Origin: Flavobacteriaceae bacterium
Lineage (GTDB): Bacteria > Bacteroidota > Bacteroidia > Flavobacteriales > Flavobacteriaceae
DNA length: 55,605 nucleotides
Assembly (NCBI GenBank): GCA_947457105.1
Contig: CANGUP010000002.1
Span: 1-55,605 of the forward strand
Reading direction: 5' to 3'
Of this stretch, positions 16,728 to 25,155 are shown piece after piece. Under the pieces are notes generated by a model, which was not told the origin of the DNA, searched no databases, and saw only the letters and a list, made by a program, of their open reading frames with translations. The position numbers and the translations under genes were made by a program. The stretch's first letter is position 1, and the number at the start of each line of letters is the position of its first letter.

Positions 16728-17495
16728 ATGATTTTCACGGATACACACACGCATTTATATTCTTCCCAATTTCAAGACGACCGAACAGAAATGATTCAAA
16801 GAGCTATTGATGCAGGCGTTTCACGATTTTTTATTCCATCGATTGATTCTACTTATACGCAACGAATGTATGATTTGGAAGCGTTATTTCCAGATAATAT
16901 TTTCTTGATGATGGGTTTGCATCCATGTTATGTGAAAGAAAACTATCTTGAAGAATTGGCTCATGTAGAAGCCGAATTTACAAAAAGGAAATTCTATGCC
17001 GTTGGTGAAATAGGCGTTGATTTATTTTGGGATAAAACTTTTTTGAAAGAACAACAGTTTGCTTTTCAACAGCAAATTCAATTAGCAAAAAAGCAAGGTT
17101 TAGCTATAAATATTCATTGTCGTGATGCTTTTGATGAAACTTTTGAAGTACTTGAAGGTGAAAAAAGCAATGATTTGCTCGGAATTTTTCATTGTTTTAC
17201 AGGCGATTTTTCACAAGCAGAACGCGCTATTTCCTTAGGGTTAAAACTAGGAATTGGTGGCGTTGTAACTTTCAAAAACGGAAAGATTGATCAGTTTTTG
17301 AAAGATATCGATTTAAAACATATTGTTCTCGAAACCGATTCACCTTATCTTGCTCCAAATCCGCATAGAGGCAAACGAAATGAAAGCAGTTATACCGTTT
17401 TAGTAGCTCAAAAATTAGCCGAAATTTATAATCTACCAATTGAAGAAATCGCTCGAATTACTACAGAAAATTCTAAGGATATTTTTGGAATTTAA
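16728..17495 (+). CDS. tatD: TatD-family metal-dependent deoxyribonuclease
   Basis: Amidohydrolase-fold TIM-barrel nuclease. Metal ligands are visible in order: HxH at the N-terminus (TDTHTHLY, H7 and H9), the glutamate of VGEIGVDLFWD, histidines in INIHCRDAFDE and GIFHCFTGD, and the aspartate of LETDSPYLAPNPHRGKRNE. The length of 255 residues is normal. Family members are 3'-5' DNA exonucleases proposed to act in DNA repair or fragment degradation, and some are D-aminoacyl-tRNA deacylase-like, so the exact substrate is uncertain. The gene stands alone with its own promoter box. Confidence 0.95.
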   Translation: MIFTDTHTHLYSSQFQDDRTEMIQRAIDAGVSRFFIPSIDSTYTQRMYDLEALFPDNIFLMMGLHPCYVKENYLEELAHVEAEFTKRKFYAVGEIGVDLFWDKTFLKEQQFAFQQQIQLAKKQGLAINIHCRDAFDETFEVLEGEKSNDLLGIFHCFTGDFSQAERAISLGLKLGIGGVVTFKNGKIDQFLKDIDLKHIVLETDSPYLAPNPHRGKRNESSYTVLVAQKLAEIYNLPIEEIARITTENSKDIFGI

Positions 17496-17553
17496 TTTTT
17501 TTACACAAATTTAAAAGGTTTTCACTAAAGTAGAACTAATAAATATGCTTTCT

Positions 17554-17610
17554 AAATTCGTGTAATTTTTTTGAATTTTAAATTTGTGATAATTCGTGAA
17601 ATTCGTGTCA
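17554..17610. repeat. ATTCGTG-rich dispersed-type repeat
   Basis: The gap before the acyltransferase gene carries AAATTCGTGTAATTTTTTTG, then AAATTTGTGATAATTCGTG and AAATTCGTGTCAA: three ATTCGTG units and one ATTTGTG. It resembles the short intergenic repeats that are frequent in Bacteroidota chromosomes. No coding potential was seen. Confidence 0.5.
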
Positions 17611-17679
17611 ACTTTAATCCATTTAACCATTATATAATCAAAAAGTCATAATTTTTTTGTTATTTTGTTTTTCTTAAAA

Positions 17680-18828
17680 ATGAAATCTAAAATGCAGAAA
17701 TTTGACGCCATTCGTCCGTTTTATGAAACAGAGGTTAATGATGCTATAAAAGCGTCGTTAAATCATCCGATGATGAAAGCGATAATGAATTTTACGTTTC
17801 CTGATGTTGACGATGAGGTTTGGAAAGAGCAACTGAAACGTACGCATTCTATCAGAGATTTTCAATGCAATTTTATTTATCAAGCGATTCAAAAAGTCTT
17901 ACAAAAATCATCGGAAGGATTATCTACTACTGGATTTGAAAAATTAGAAAAAAACACTTCTTATATGTTTATTTCTAATCATCGTGATATAATTTTAGAC
18001 ACTTCTTTGTTGAACGTTTGTTTGTTTGATCATGGATTAGTAATGACGGCTTCTGCTATTGGTGATAATCTTGTAAAAAGAGATTTCATGAATACATTGG
18101 CAAAATTAAATCGTAATTTTTTGGTTCAAAGAGGTTTGCCGCCTCGTGAATTATTGCAAAGCTCCAAGTTAATGTCAGAATATATTGGTCATTTACTTTT
18201 AAGAGAAAACCGTTCGGTTTGGATAGCACAACGAGAAGGAAGAACTAAAGATGGTAATGACGCCACACATTCAGGAGTTTTAAAAATGCTCGGAATGGGT
18301 TCTGATGGCCCCAATCTAATGGATTATTTTAAGAAATTAAAAATAGTTCCGGTTTCAATTTCGTACGAATATGATCCAACGGATGCTTTGAAAATGCCTC
18401 AACTTATGGCTGAAGCTAACGATGAGGTTTATATAAAAGATAAAAATGAAGATTTCGTAAACTTATTAAGTGGAATCATTGGTCAGAAAAAGCGAATTCA
18501 CATTCACGTTGGTGATGTTTTAGATACTGAATTGGATTTGATTTCGGCTGAAAATGACAATTCTAACAAACAAGTTCAGGCATTAGCGCAAGTTATTGAT
18601 GATTCAATTTTGCAATCTTATAAATTGTGGCCAACCAATTATATCGCTTATGATTTATTGAATAAAACCAATAAATATTCAGACAAATATACAGAAGACG
18701 AAAAGTCATTATTTGAAAGACGATTGGAAATGAAGATTGATGTAACCAATGATTTCATGGTAGAAAGTTTTTTAAATATGTATGCCAATCCTGTTGTGAA
18801 TAAATCCAAATACGAGAATGCAATCTAA
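17680..18828 (+). CDS. Lysophospholipid acyltransferase (LPLAT/PlsC-like) family protein
   Basis: Likely glycerolipid acyltransferase. The acceptor motif region is MFISNHRDIILDTSLL, and an EGTRS-like motif appears as QREGRTKDGND, followed by the downstream block KIVPVSISYEYDP. The catalytic histidine H101 is followed by aspartates at +2 and +6, so the canonical Hx4D spacing is not met. This may be a subfamily trait. At 382 residues it is longer than PlsC (about 245), with an extra C-terminal helical part. I preferred the ATG at 17680 over an upstream TTG at 17665; the ATG at 17692 is also possible. The stop overlaps the asparaginase start by 11 bp. Confidence 0.82.
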   Translation: MKSKMQKFDAIRPFYETEVNDAIKASLNHPMMKAIMNFTFPDVDDEVWKEQLKRTHSIRDFQCNFIYQAIQKVLQKSSEGLSTTGFEKLEKNTSYMFISNHRDIILDTSLLNVCLFDHGLVMTASAIGDNLVKRDFMNTLAKLNRNFLVQRGLPPRELLQSSKLMSEYIGHLLLRENRSVWIAQREGRTKDGNDATHSGVLKMLGMGSDGPNLMDYFKKLKIVPVSISYEYDPTDALKMPQLMAEANDEVYIKDKNEDFVNLLSGIIGQKKRIHIHVGDVLDTELDLISAENDNSNKQVQALAQVIDDSILQSYKLWPTNYIAYDLLNKTNKYSDKYTEDEKSLFERRLEMKIDVTNDFMVESFLNMYANPVVNKSKYENAI

Positions 18829-19843
18829 ACCAAAAATATTTCTGATTTATACCGGTGGAACTATTGGTATGATGAAAGACTTTGAAACAGGTGCTTTAAA
18901 GGCATTTAATTTTAATCAATTATTGGATAAAATTCCAGAATTGAAACAATTAGATTGTCAAATTGAAACTTTTTCATTTGAAAAACCAATAGATTCCTCC
19001 AATATGAATCCTGAAAAATGGGTTCAAATTGCTTCAGTTATCGAAGACAATTACGCTCAATTTGATGGATTTGTAGTTTTACATGGTTCCGATACGATGT
19101 CTGATTCGGCATCTGCATTGAGTTTTATGCTAGAAAATGTTTCTAAACCTATTGTATTTACAGGTTCACAATTACCAATAGGAGATTTAAGAACTGATGC
19201 CAAAGAAAATTTAATTACTGCAATTCAAATTGCATCACTACAACAAAAAGGAAAACCTGTTGTTCAAGAAGTTTGTTTGTATTTTGAGTACAAATTATAT
19301 CGTGGCAACAGGACAACTAAAATAAACGCTGAACATTTTAACGCGTTTACTTCGCCAAATTATCCTGCATTGGCTGAATCAGGAGTCCATTTGAATGTGA
19401 ATAATTTGTCTTTATTACCAAAAAACACCAAAAAACTTCTTGTTCATAAAGAATTAGATGATAATGTTGTAGTTGTAAAAATGTTTCCTGGTATAAGTGA
19501 ATCGGTGTTTTCAGCTATTGTTGCTATTCCAAATTTGAAAGGAATAGTTTTAGAAACCTATGGTTCTGGAAATGCTCCTACGGAAGAATGGTTTATTCAA
19601 ATATTGAAAAAAGCCATCAAAAATGGTTTGTATATCATCAATGTAACGCAATGTTCAGGAGGAAGTGTAAGCATGGGTCAATATGAAACAAGCACACAAT
19701 TAAAAAAAATCGGATTAATTTCTGGAAAAGATATTACAACAGAAGCAGCAATTACAAAACTAATGTATTTATTAGGTCAAAAAGTAGCGCCTAATGTTTT
19801 CAAAACTATTTTTGAAACTTCTTTGAGAGGTGAAATGGATTAA
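18818..19843 (+). CDS. ansA: Type I (cytoplasmic) L-asparaginase
   Basis: Hydrolyses L-asparagine to aspartate and ammonia. The first catalytic threonine lies in IYTGGTIGMM (residues 6-15), and the second motif is LHGSDTMSDSASALSFML with the Thr-Asp pair. There is no signal peptide, in keeping with the type I cytoplasmic form. Length 341 is typical. It overlaps the 3' end of the acyltransferase gene by 11 bp and is probably translationally coupled to it. The tRNA-Ser gene follows after about 50 bp. Confidence 0.95.
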   Translation: MQSKPKIFLIYTGGTIGMMKDFETGALKAFNFNQLLDKIPELKQLDCQIETFSFEKPIDSSNMNPEKWVQIASVIEDNYAQFDGFVVLHGSDTMSDSASALSFMLENVSKPIVFTGSQLPIGDLRTDAKENLITAIQIASLQQKGKPVVQEVCLYFEYKLYRGNRTTKINAEHFNAFTSPNYPALAESGVHLNVNNLSLLPKNTKKLLVHKELDDNVVVVKMFPGISESVFSAIVAIPNLKGIVLETYGSGNAPTEEWFIQILKKAIKNGLYIINVTQCSGGSVSMGQYETSTQLKKIGLISGKDITTEAAITKLMYLLGQKVAPNVFKTIFETSLRGEMD

Positions 19844-19892
19844 CCTTTCACTTTGATTATTGCCAATTTTTATTGTTCTTTGCATAATAATT

Positions 19893-19979
19893 AGAGAGGT
19901 GTCCGAGTGGTTGAAGGAGCAAGCCTGGAAAGTTTGTATATGGGTAACTGTATCGTGGGTTCGAATCCCATCCTCTCTG
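19893..19979 (+). tRNA. tRNA-Ser (anticodon GGA)
   Basis: The acceptor stem AGAGAGG (19893-19899) pairs with CCTCTCT (19972-19978), and G19979 is the discriminator. Anticodon stem CAAGC/GTTTG encloses loop CTGGAAA with anticodon GGA at 19927-19929, which reads UCC and UCU. A long variable arm (ATATGG-GTAA-CTGTAT) identifies a class II serine tRNA. The T-arm GTGGG-TTCGAAT-CCCAT is intact. CCA is not encoded. Confidence 0.97.
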
Positions 19980-19980
19980 C

Positions 19981-20176
19981 TAAGAAGTTTTTAAATTTTT
20001 AGAAAAAATTAATTAAAGAAGAGTTCGAATCCCATTTTAGTTGCTAAGATGTTTTTTTAAATTTTTAGAAAAAATTAATTAAAGCAGGAGTTCGAATCCC
20101 ATTTTGTTGCTAAGATGTTTTTTTAAATTTTTAGAAAAAATTAATTAAAGAAGAGTTTGAATCCCATTTTAGTTGC
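19981..20176 (+). repeat. Three tandem ~65-bp repeats carrying a tRNA-Ser 3'-end remnant
   Basis: Units at 19981-20044, 20045-20110 and 20111-20176 each read TAAGAtG, a T-run, AAATTTTTAGAAAAAATTAA, then GAGTTCGAATCCCATTTTnGTTGC. The last part copies the T-arm and tail of the tRNA directly upstream. A truncated fourth unit (TAAAAATTAATTAAAGGAAG) starts at 20177. The unit has no D-arm or anticodon arm, so it is not a tRNA gene. A plausible origin is repeated duplication of the tRNA 3' end plus spacer. Confidence 0.9.
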
Positions 20177-20236
20177 TAAAAATTAATTAAAGGAAGTTTT
20201 TAAATTCTATATCCTAATCAAAATAATTCTCAGTTT

Positions 20237-20935
20237 ATGCGATTTTATTTTTCCATATTAACTTTGTTTTTCTTTTTTAGTGCTTTTGCGCAAGAAGAAG
20301 TTGTGGAAAAAAAGGTTGTGGATTCTTTGTATAGAGAAGATCAATTTTATTTTAATTTTACTTACAATAGTTTAAATAATTTAAAAGGAATTAATCAAAA
20401 CAAATTTTCTTCAGGTTTCTGTATTGGTTTTTTGAGAGACATGCCTATTAATAAAAACAGAACTATTGCAATCGCTGCTGGATTGGGTTATTCTTTAAAT
20501 ATTTATAACGATAATTTATATCAAAATAGATTAGAAGTTGCTGGTAAAACGGAAAACACTTATGAAATATTGTCGGCTGATATTTATTATGACAAGAATA
20601 AAACTTCACTACATTATTTAGATTTACCAATTGAATTTAGATGGCGTTCTTCAACACCAGATTCTCATAGATTTTGGAGAATTTATACAGGTTTCAAATT
20701 GAGTTATTTAATTGGTGATAGATACAAGTTTGTGAATGACGTTCAAACAAAAGTCTACAAGTCTAATACTGATTTGAATAAATTCCAATATGGATGTTAT
20801 ATGTCTGCAGGTTGGAATACTTGGAATTTTTATGCTTATTACGGATTAAGTCCAATCTATAAATCGGCAAAAATTAATGGTGAAGATATAAAAATGACCA
20901 CTTTTAACCTTGGGTTACAATTTTATATTTTATAG
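20237..20935 (+). CDS. Outer-membrane beta-barrel protein (PorT-like family)
   Basis: The signal peptide MRFYFSILTLFFFFSAFAQ is followed by about 210 residues of amphipathic strands (YFNFTYNSLNNLKGI, AIAAGLGYSLNIYN, LDLPIEFRWRSS, FRIYTGFKLSYLIGD-like, TTFNLGLQFYIL). The lipid-facing alternation and aromatic C-terminal strand fit an 8-strand barrel of the outer-membrane beta-barrel/PorT family. PorT is a type IX secretion component, but I cannot prove orthology from this region because no other T9SS gene is near. The stop overlaps the stop of the convergent membrane-protein gene by 6 bp. Confidence 0.75.
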   Translation: MRFYFSILTLFFFFSAFAQEEVVEKKVVDSLYREDQFYFNFTYNSLNNLKGINQNKFSSGFCIGFLRDMPINKNRTIAIAAGLGYSLNIYNDNLYQNRLEVAGKTENTYEILSADIYYDKNKTSLHYLDLPIEFRWRSSTPDSHRFWRIYTGFKLSYLIGDRYKFVNDVQTKVYKSNTDLNKFQYGCYMSAGWNTWNFYAYYGLSPIYKSAKINGEDIKMTTFNLGLQFYIL

Positions 20936-21535
20936 CCACAAAATCCACATTAAGATTTGAGGCAACATGCCTGAAACATATCCAATAATTAACTCTTCTA
21001 TTGTGTGAGCTTTCATTACTAATCTCGATGAAGCAACAATTCCTGTTATTAAAAACAATGATGCAATGGTATAAATGATGTTTAACTCATTATGCATGCT
21101 CAATCCAATTACAAAAAAACTAAGCGCACTCATTGCAATCATATGAATGCTTGCTTTGATTTTGAAAAAAATTAATGCAAAGGCAATAAAAGTGCTGCCA
21201 ATTCCACCTAAAAAGAAAAAATACAATTCAGGAAATCGTTCTATTGTAACACTTTTCTGAATTAAAACTGCAGTTAAAATCATTTGCATTAACAACGGAA
21301 TTTTTCTTTGCGACAAGTCAGAGAGCATTATGGTATCTACTTTACCAAATGTTCTTAGTAAATAAAAGAAAGATAGTGGAAGGAAAAATGTAATTATAAT
21401 TACTTGAAGCAACAGCAAATAATATTGTTCGGTTATGTAATAATTACCTCCAAAAAGTATATAAAAAACTGTTCCCAATATCGGAATGAAAATTGGATGG
21501 AAGAGGTACGAAAAAAAAGGAAGTATTTTTTTCAA
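20930..21535 (-). CDS. PAP2-like integral membrane protein
   Basis: 201 residues with about six hydrophobic helices. KIKASIHMIAMSALS and ASSRLVMKAHTIEELIIGYV match the order of PAP2 phosphatase motifs (S-x-H-like, then SR with a downstream H and an acidic residue). The usual first KxxxxxxRP motif is unclear, so the catalytic status is uncertain. It may act on lipid phosphates at the inner membrane. The start is TTG at 21535; the first in-frame ATG is about 70 residues in. A minus-strand TATATTTG box at 21561-21554 supports the TTG start. The gene overlaps the convergent beta-barrel gene by 6 bp. Confidence 0.72.
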   Translation of the reverse strand: MKKILPFFSYLFHPIFIPILGTVFYILFGGNYYITEQYYLLLLQVIIITFFLPLSFFYLLRTFGKVDTIMLSDLSQRKIPLLMQMILTAVLIQKSVTIERFPELYFFFLGGIGSTFIAFALIFFKIKASIHMIAMSALSFFVIGLSMHNELNIIYTIASLFLITGIVASSRLVMKAHTIEELIIGYVSGMLPQILMWILWL

Positions 21536-21553
21536 AATGAGTTATTTGATAAA

Positions 21554-21561
21554 CAAATATA
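21554..21561 (-). promoter_or_regulatory. -7 promoter box of the PAP2-like gene
   Basis: Minus-strand TATATTTG, a full TAnnTTTG match, 18 bp before the TTG start at 21535. It helps decide the start because transcription would begin just upstream of the TTG. Confidence 0.5.
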
Positions 21562-21573
21562 AGATTTTTTGAA

Positions 21574-23040
21574 TTAAATCTTCTTTCTCATTCGAGCCAC
21601 AGGAATATCAAGTTGTTCACGATATTTTGCTATAGTTCGTCTTGCAATAGGATAACCTTTTTCCTTCAAAATTTCTGCTAATTGATCGTCGGGAAGTGGT
21701 TTGCTTTTATCTTCTTCTTCTATAGTGTTTTGAAGAATTTTTTTAATTTCTAAAGTAGAAACATCTTCACCTTGATCGTTTTTCATGGCTTCAGAGAAGA
21801 ATTCTTTTATCAATTTTGTACCATAAGGTGTATCAACATATTTGCTATTTGCTACACGAGAAACGGTTGAAATATCTAAACCAATCATATCGGCAATGTC
21901 TTTCAAAATCATTGGTTTCATTGAAGTTTCTTCACCATCAAGGAAATATTCTTGTTGAAAATGCATAATGGCATTCATCGTTACAAATAGTGTTTCCTGA
22001 CGTTGTTTTATAGCATCAATAAACCATTTAGCAGAATCTAATTTTTGCTTAATAAACTGTACGGCATCTTTTTGGGAATTCGATTTGTCTCTCGAATTTT
22101 TATACGTTTGCATCATTTCTTGATAATCTTTTGAAACGTGCAATGATGGAGCATTTCGTCCATTTAAAGTTAATTCTAATTCACCATCGTTAATTCTGAT
22201 AGCGAAATCGGGAACAATATTTTCGGTAACTTTATTATTTCCTGTAAACGAACCTCCTGGTTTTGGGTTTAATTTTTCAATTTCATGAATTGTTTTCTTC
22301 AAATGATCTTGAGAGATTCCGTATTTATATAATAATTTGTCGTAATGTTTTTTAGTAAATGCATCAAATTGATTTCCGATGATGTCAATGGCTAAATCAA
22401 CATATTCTGTAGGAGTTTTATGTTTCAATTGCAATAGTAAACATTCTTGTAAGTCACGAGCACCAACTCCAGCAGGTTCTAATTCGTGAATGATATGCAA
22501 CATTTTTTCAACCATTTTCTCATCAGTATAAACACCTTGAGTAAAAGCCATATCGTCAACGATATCTTGAATGTCACGTCTTAAATAACCATCATCGTCA
22601 ATACTTCCAACAAGGAATTCGGCAATATCTCTTTGCTCATCAGTAAGTATAAAAGTATTCAATTGATTAATTAAATCTTGATGAAAACTTACTGGCGCAG
22701 CAAATGGGCTTTCGCGATCATCGTCGTCGTCACTATAATTATTTGATTGAAGTTTGTAATCTGGTGTATCGTCGTCACTTAAATATTCATCGATGTTGAT
22801 GTCATCAGCTTCAATGTTATCACTTCCTTCATAATCATCATATTCGTCATTGTTGTCAAGTTCATCCTTTTCATAAACTTCTTCTTCATCTTTACCCGTT
22901 TCTAATGCCGGATTCTCATTCATTTCCTCCAATAATCGTTGCTCAAAAGCCAAAGTAGGCAATTGAATCAACTTCATCAACTGAATTTGTTGAGGAGATA
23001 ATTTTTGAGATAATTTGAATTGTAAGTTTTGCTTTAACAT
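21574..23040 (-). CDS. rpoN: RNA polymerase sigma-54 factor
   Basis: Sigma factor that needs AAA+ enhancer-binding proteins and reads -24/-12 promoters. Region I is Q/L-rich (LKQNLQFKLSQKLSPQQIQ, residues 2-20). Region II is a strongly acidic linker, about residues 52-110, rich in Asp/Glu. The core-binding domain follows (LEPAGVGARDLQECLLLQL), then an HTH (DIADMIGLDISTVSRVANSK). The RpoN box ARRTIAKYRE is at residues 466-475, almost at the C-terminus. The length of 488 residues is normal. In related genomes asnS and rpoN are usually neighbours; here the GxxExxY gene and repeats separate them. Confidence 0.97.
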   Translation of the reverse strand: MLKQNLQFKLSQKLSPQQIQLMKLIQLPTLAFEQRLLEEMNENPALETGKDEEEVYEKDELDNNDEYDDYEGSDNIEADDINIDEYLSDDDTPDYKLQSNNYSDDDDDRESPFAAPVSFHQDLINQLNTFILTDEQRDIAEFLVGSIDDDGYLRRDIQDIVDDMAFTQGVYTDEKMVEKMLHIIHELEPAGVGARDLQECLLLQLKHKTPTEYVDLAIDIIGNQFDAFTKKHYDKLLYKYGISQDHLKKTIHEIEKLNPKPGGSFTGNNKVTENIVPDFAIRINDGELELTLNGRNAPSLHVSKDYQEMMQTYKNSRDKSNSQKDAVQFIKQKLDSAKWFIDAIKQRQETLFVTMNAIMHFQQEYFLDGEETSMKPMILKDIADMIGLDISTVSRVANSKYVDTPYGTKLIKEFFSEAMKNDQGEDVSTLEIKKILQNTIEEEDKSKPLPDDQLAEILKEKGYPIARRTIAKYREQLDIPVARMRKKI

Positions 23041-23067
23041 TTTAAGTCACTAATTTTTTTGTTTTTC

Positions 23068-23168
23068 TTGCCACGAAGACACTAGGGCACAAAGTTTTTT
23101 TATTTAAAAAAAAATATAGAAAAGGTTAAAATTTAAACTTTTTCTTTGTGTCTTAGCGCCTTTGTGGC
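23068..23168. repeat. Dispersed GCCACGAAGACAC/CTTTGTGTC repeat arms in inverted orientation
   Basis: TTGCCACGAAGACACTAGGG plus CACAAAG (23068-23094) faces CTTTGTGTCTTAGCGCCTTT plus GTGGC (23144-23168). About 20 of 25 positions pair, forming a large imperfect hairpin. The right arm runs into the stop codon of the GxxExxY gene. Related copies are at 23609-23633 and 54607-54633. Confidence 0.8.
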
Positions 23169-23557
23169 TACTTTTTTGTGTTTGTAAATCTTTTTATTCC
23201 ATTCTTAATCAATGGAACATTAAAATTAATTAAAAATCCTAATTCATTATTTGTTAATCTTAAGTGGCTAATAATTTGTGCTTGCCACACAGGATTTATA
23301 ATCTCAACTGCTTTAGTTTCAATAATGACAAGATTTTCAACAATCAAATCTAATCTTAATTTTTCATTCAATTGTATTCCGTCATATATAATTGGAATAT
23401 CAACTTGTCTTTTTACAATTAATCCTGCTTTTTCAATTTCATAAGCAAGACAGGCTTCATAAATTTTTTCTAACAATCCTGGTCCAAGTTCTTTGTGTAC
23501 TTTAAATGCTGAGTTCACAATAACTCTCGCTATTTCTTCAATTCTTTCTGATGGCAT
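23168..23557 (-). CDS. GxxExxY-family protein
   Basis: A 129-residue protein whose N-terminal part contains the family signature G-L-L-E-K-I-Y (G-x-x-E-x-x-Y) in KELGPGLLEKIYEACLAYEI (residues 21-40). It also has LRLDLIVENLVIIETKAVE and HLRLTNNELGFLINFNVPLIKNGIKR. The D/E-x-K arrangement resembles PD-(D/E)XK nuclease-like folds, and a nuclease role has been suggested for the family but not shown. It is bracketed by copies of one repeat family (23068-23168 and 23609-23633). Gene plus repeats look like a unit inserted between rpoN and asnS. Confidence 0.88.
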   Translation of the reverse strand: MPSERIEEIARVIVNSAFKVHKELGPGLLEKIYEACLAYEIEKAGLIVKRQVDIPIIYDGIQLNEKLRLDLIVENLVIIETKAVEIINPVWQAQIISHLRLTNNELGFLINFNVPLIKNGIKRFTNTKK

Positions 23558-23608
23558 ATATAAAAATGTTATTGGCTTATAAAATAGTTAGGCACAAATC
23601 AATTAAAT

Positions 23609-23633
23609 CTTTGTGTCTTTGTGTCTTCGCGGC
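23609..23633. repeat. CTTTGTGTCTT..CGCGGC dispersed repeat copy
   Basis: CTTTGTGTCTTTGTGTCTTC followed by GCGGC, in the same orientation as the 23144-23168 arm, 52 bp upstream of the GxxExxY start and just downstream of asnS. Confidence 0.8.
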
Positions 23634-23646
23634 AAATTTCAGTGTC

Positions 23647-25080
23647 TTAGAATTCTGCGTTTTGTGGTGTTCTTGGGAAAGGAATTACGTCTCTAATATT
23701 AGACATTCCTGTTACGAACAGTACTAATCTTTCAAATCCTAATCCGAAGCCTGAGTGAACTGCAGAACCAAATCTTCTCGTATCTAGATACCACCAAAGT
23801 TCTTCTTCGTCAATTCCTAATGCTTTCATTTTTTCAACTAAAACATCGTAGCGTTCTTCTCTTTGCGAACCACCAACGATTTCTCCAATTCCTGGGAACA
23901 AGATATCCATGGCGCGAACCGTTTTTCCATCTTCGTTCAAGCGCATGTAAAACGCTTTTATATTGGCTGGATAATCAAATAAAATTACAGGACATTTGAA
24001 GTGTTTTTCAACTAAATATCTTTCGTGCTCACTTTGTAAATCGGCACCCCATTCGTTGATGATATAATTGAATTTTTTCTTTTTATTTGGAGTACAATCT
24101 CTTAAAATATCAATAGCTTCAGTATAAGAAACACGTTTGAAATTGTTTTCTAAAACGAAATTTAATTTTTCTAACAAAGCCATTTCGCTTCTATCAGCTT
24201 GTGGTTTTGATTTTTCTTCTTCTAGCAAACGACCTTCTAGAAATTTCAAATCGTCTTGGCATTTATCCATTGTATATTTAATTACATATTGGATAAAATC
24301 TTCTGCCAAATCCATATTGTCGTTTAAATCATTGAAAGCTACTTCTGGTTCAATCATCCAAAATTCAGCTAAGTGACGAGACGTGTTAGAGTTTTCAGCT
24401 CTAAAAGTTGGTCCGAATGTATAAATTTGACCTAATGCCATTGCAAAAGTTTCACCCTCTAATTGTCCAGAAACCGTAAGATTAGTCTCTTTTCCGAAGA
24501 AATCTTCTTTGTAATTTACTTTTCCGTCTTCTGTTCTTGGTGTATTGTCAAATGGTAAAGCGGTAACTTTAAACATTTCTCCAGCACCTTCAGCATCTGA
24601 ACCTGTGATGATTGGTGTGTTTACATACACAAATCCTTTTTCTTGAAAATACGTATGAACTGCATGAGCCAAAACAGAACGAACTCTCATGATTGCTCCA
24701 AAGGCATTGGTTCTTACTCTTAAATGCGCATTCTCACGTAAAAATTCTAACGAATGTTTCTTAGGTTGCATTGGGAATTTCTCTGCATCTGAATCTCCTA
24801 AAATTTCTAATTTAGAAACTTGAATTTCAAATTTCTGACCAGCACCTTTGCTTTCTACTAATTCACCAATTACTGAAACGGCAGCACCAGTTGTAATTCT
24901 TTTTAAAGTTTCTTCAGGTGTGTTTTCAAAATCGACAACACATTGAATATTATTAATTGTCGAACCATCGTTCAACGCTATAAATTGATTGTTTCTAAAA
25001 GTTCTAACCCAACCTTTTGCATTTACTTCATAATTCGCTTTGGAACTATTTAATAAGTCTTTAACTTTTGTATGTTTCAT
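23647..25080 (-). CDS. asnS: Asparaginyl-tRNA synthetase
   Basis: Class IIb aminoacyl-tRNA synthetase that charges tRNA-Asn. An N-terminal OB-fold anticodon-binding domain ([19 protein letters not shown], residues 22-40) is followed by the catalytic domain. Class II motif 2 is [20 protein letters not shown], and motif 3 is [21 protein letters not shown], followed by [13 protein letters not shown] at the C-terminus. Length 477 is typical. It is transcribed leftwards from a TATATTTG box at 25153-25146, with a dispersed repeat in its leader. Confidence 0.98.
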   Translation of the reverse strand: MKHTKVKDLLNSSKANYEVNAKGWVRTFRNNQFIALNDGSTINNIQCVVDFENTPEETLKRITTGAAVSVIGELVESKGAGQKFEIQVSKLEILGDSDAEKFPMQPKKHSLEFLRENAHLRVRTNAFGAIMRVRSVLAHAVHTYFQEKGFVYVNTPIITGSDAEGAGEMFKVTALPFDNTPRTEDGKVNYKEDFFGKETNLTVSGQLEGETFAMALGQIYTFGPTFRAENSNTSRHLAEFWMIEPEVAFNDLNDNMDLAEDFIQYVIKYTMDKCQDDLKFLEGRLLEEEKSKPQADRSEMALLEKLNFVLENNFKRVSYTEAIDILRDCTPNKKKKFNYIINEWGADLQSEHERYLVEKHFKCPVILFDYPANIKAFYMRLNEDGKTVRAMDILFPGIGEIVGGSQREERYDVLVEKMKALGIDEEELWWYLDTRRFGSAVHSGFGLGFERLVLFVTGMSNIRDVIPFPRTPQNAEF

Positions 25081-25098
25081 TTTAATATTTAGATTTTA

Positions 25099-25122
25099 CC
25101 CTTCGACTGTGCTCAGGGTGAC
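25099..25122 (-). repeat. GTCAC..CTGAGC..GTCGAAG dispersed repeat, copy 3 (inverted)
   Basis: On the minus strand it reads GTCACCCTGAGCACAGTCGA then AGGG. It lies in the leader between the asnS promoter box and the asnS start. Confidence 0.8.
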
Positions 25123-25145
25123 AGTTTATGTTAAATAATCTTATG

Positions 25146-25153
25146 CAAATATA
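25146..25153 (-). promoter_or_regulatory. -7 promoter box of asnS
   Basis: Minus-strand TATATTTG, a full TAnnTTTG match, 65 bp before the asnS ATG. Confidence 0.5.
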
Positions 25154-25155
25154 AA

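Noticed and set aside
19981..20176. Repeats after tRNA-Ser considered as extra tRNAs or a CRISPR array
   Set aside because: They lack D-arm, anticodon arm and acceptor 5' half, and are direct head-to-tail copies without unique spacers or cas genes.
20237..20935. Assigning the barrel protein as the type IX secretion protein PorT/SprT
   Set aside because: Only the general barrel pattern is visible and no T9SS neighbour is present, so orthology is not claimed.
23068..23633. Insertion sequence around the GxxExxY gene
   Set aside because: No transposase, no target-site duplication that I can see, and GxxExxY proteins are not transposases; the flanks are short dispersed repeats.
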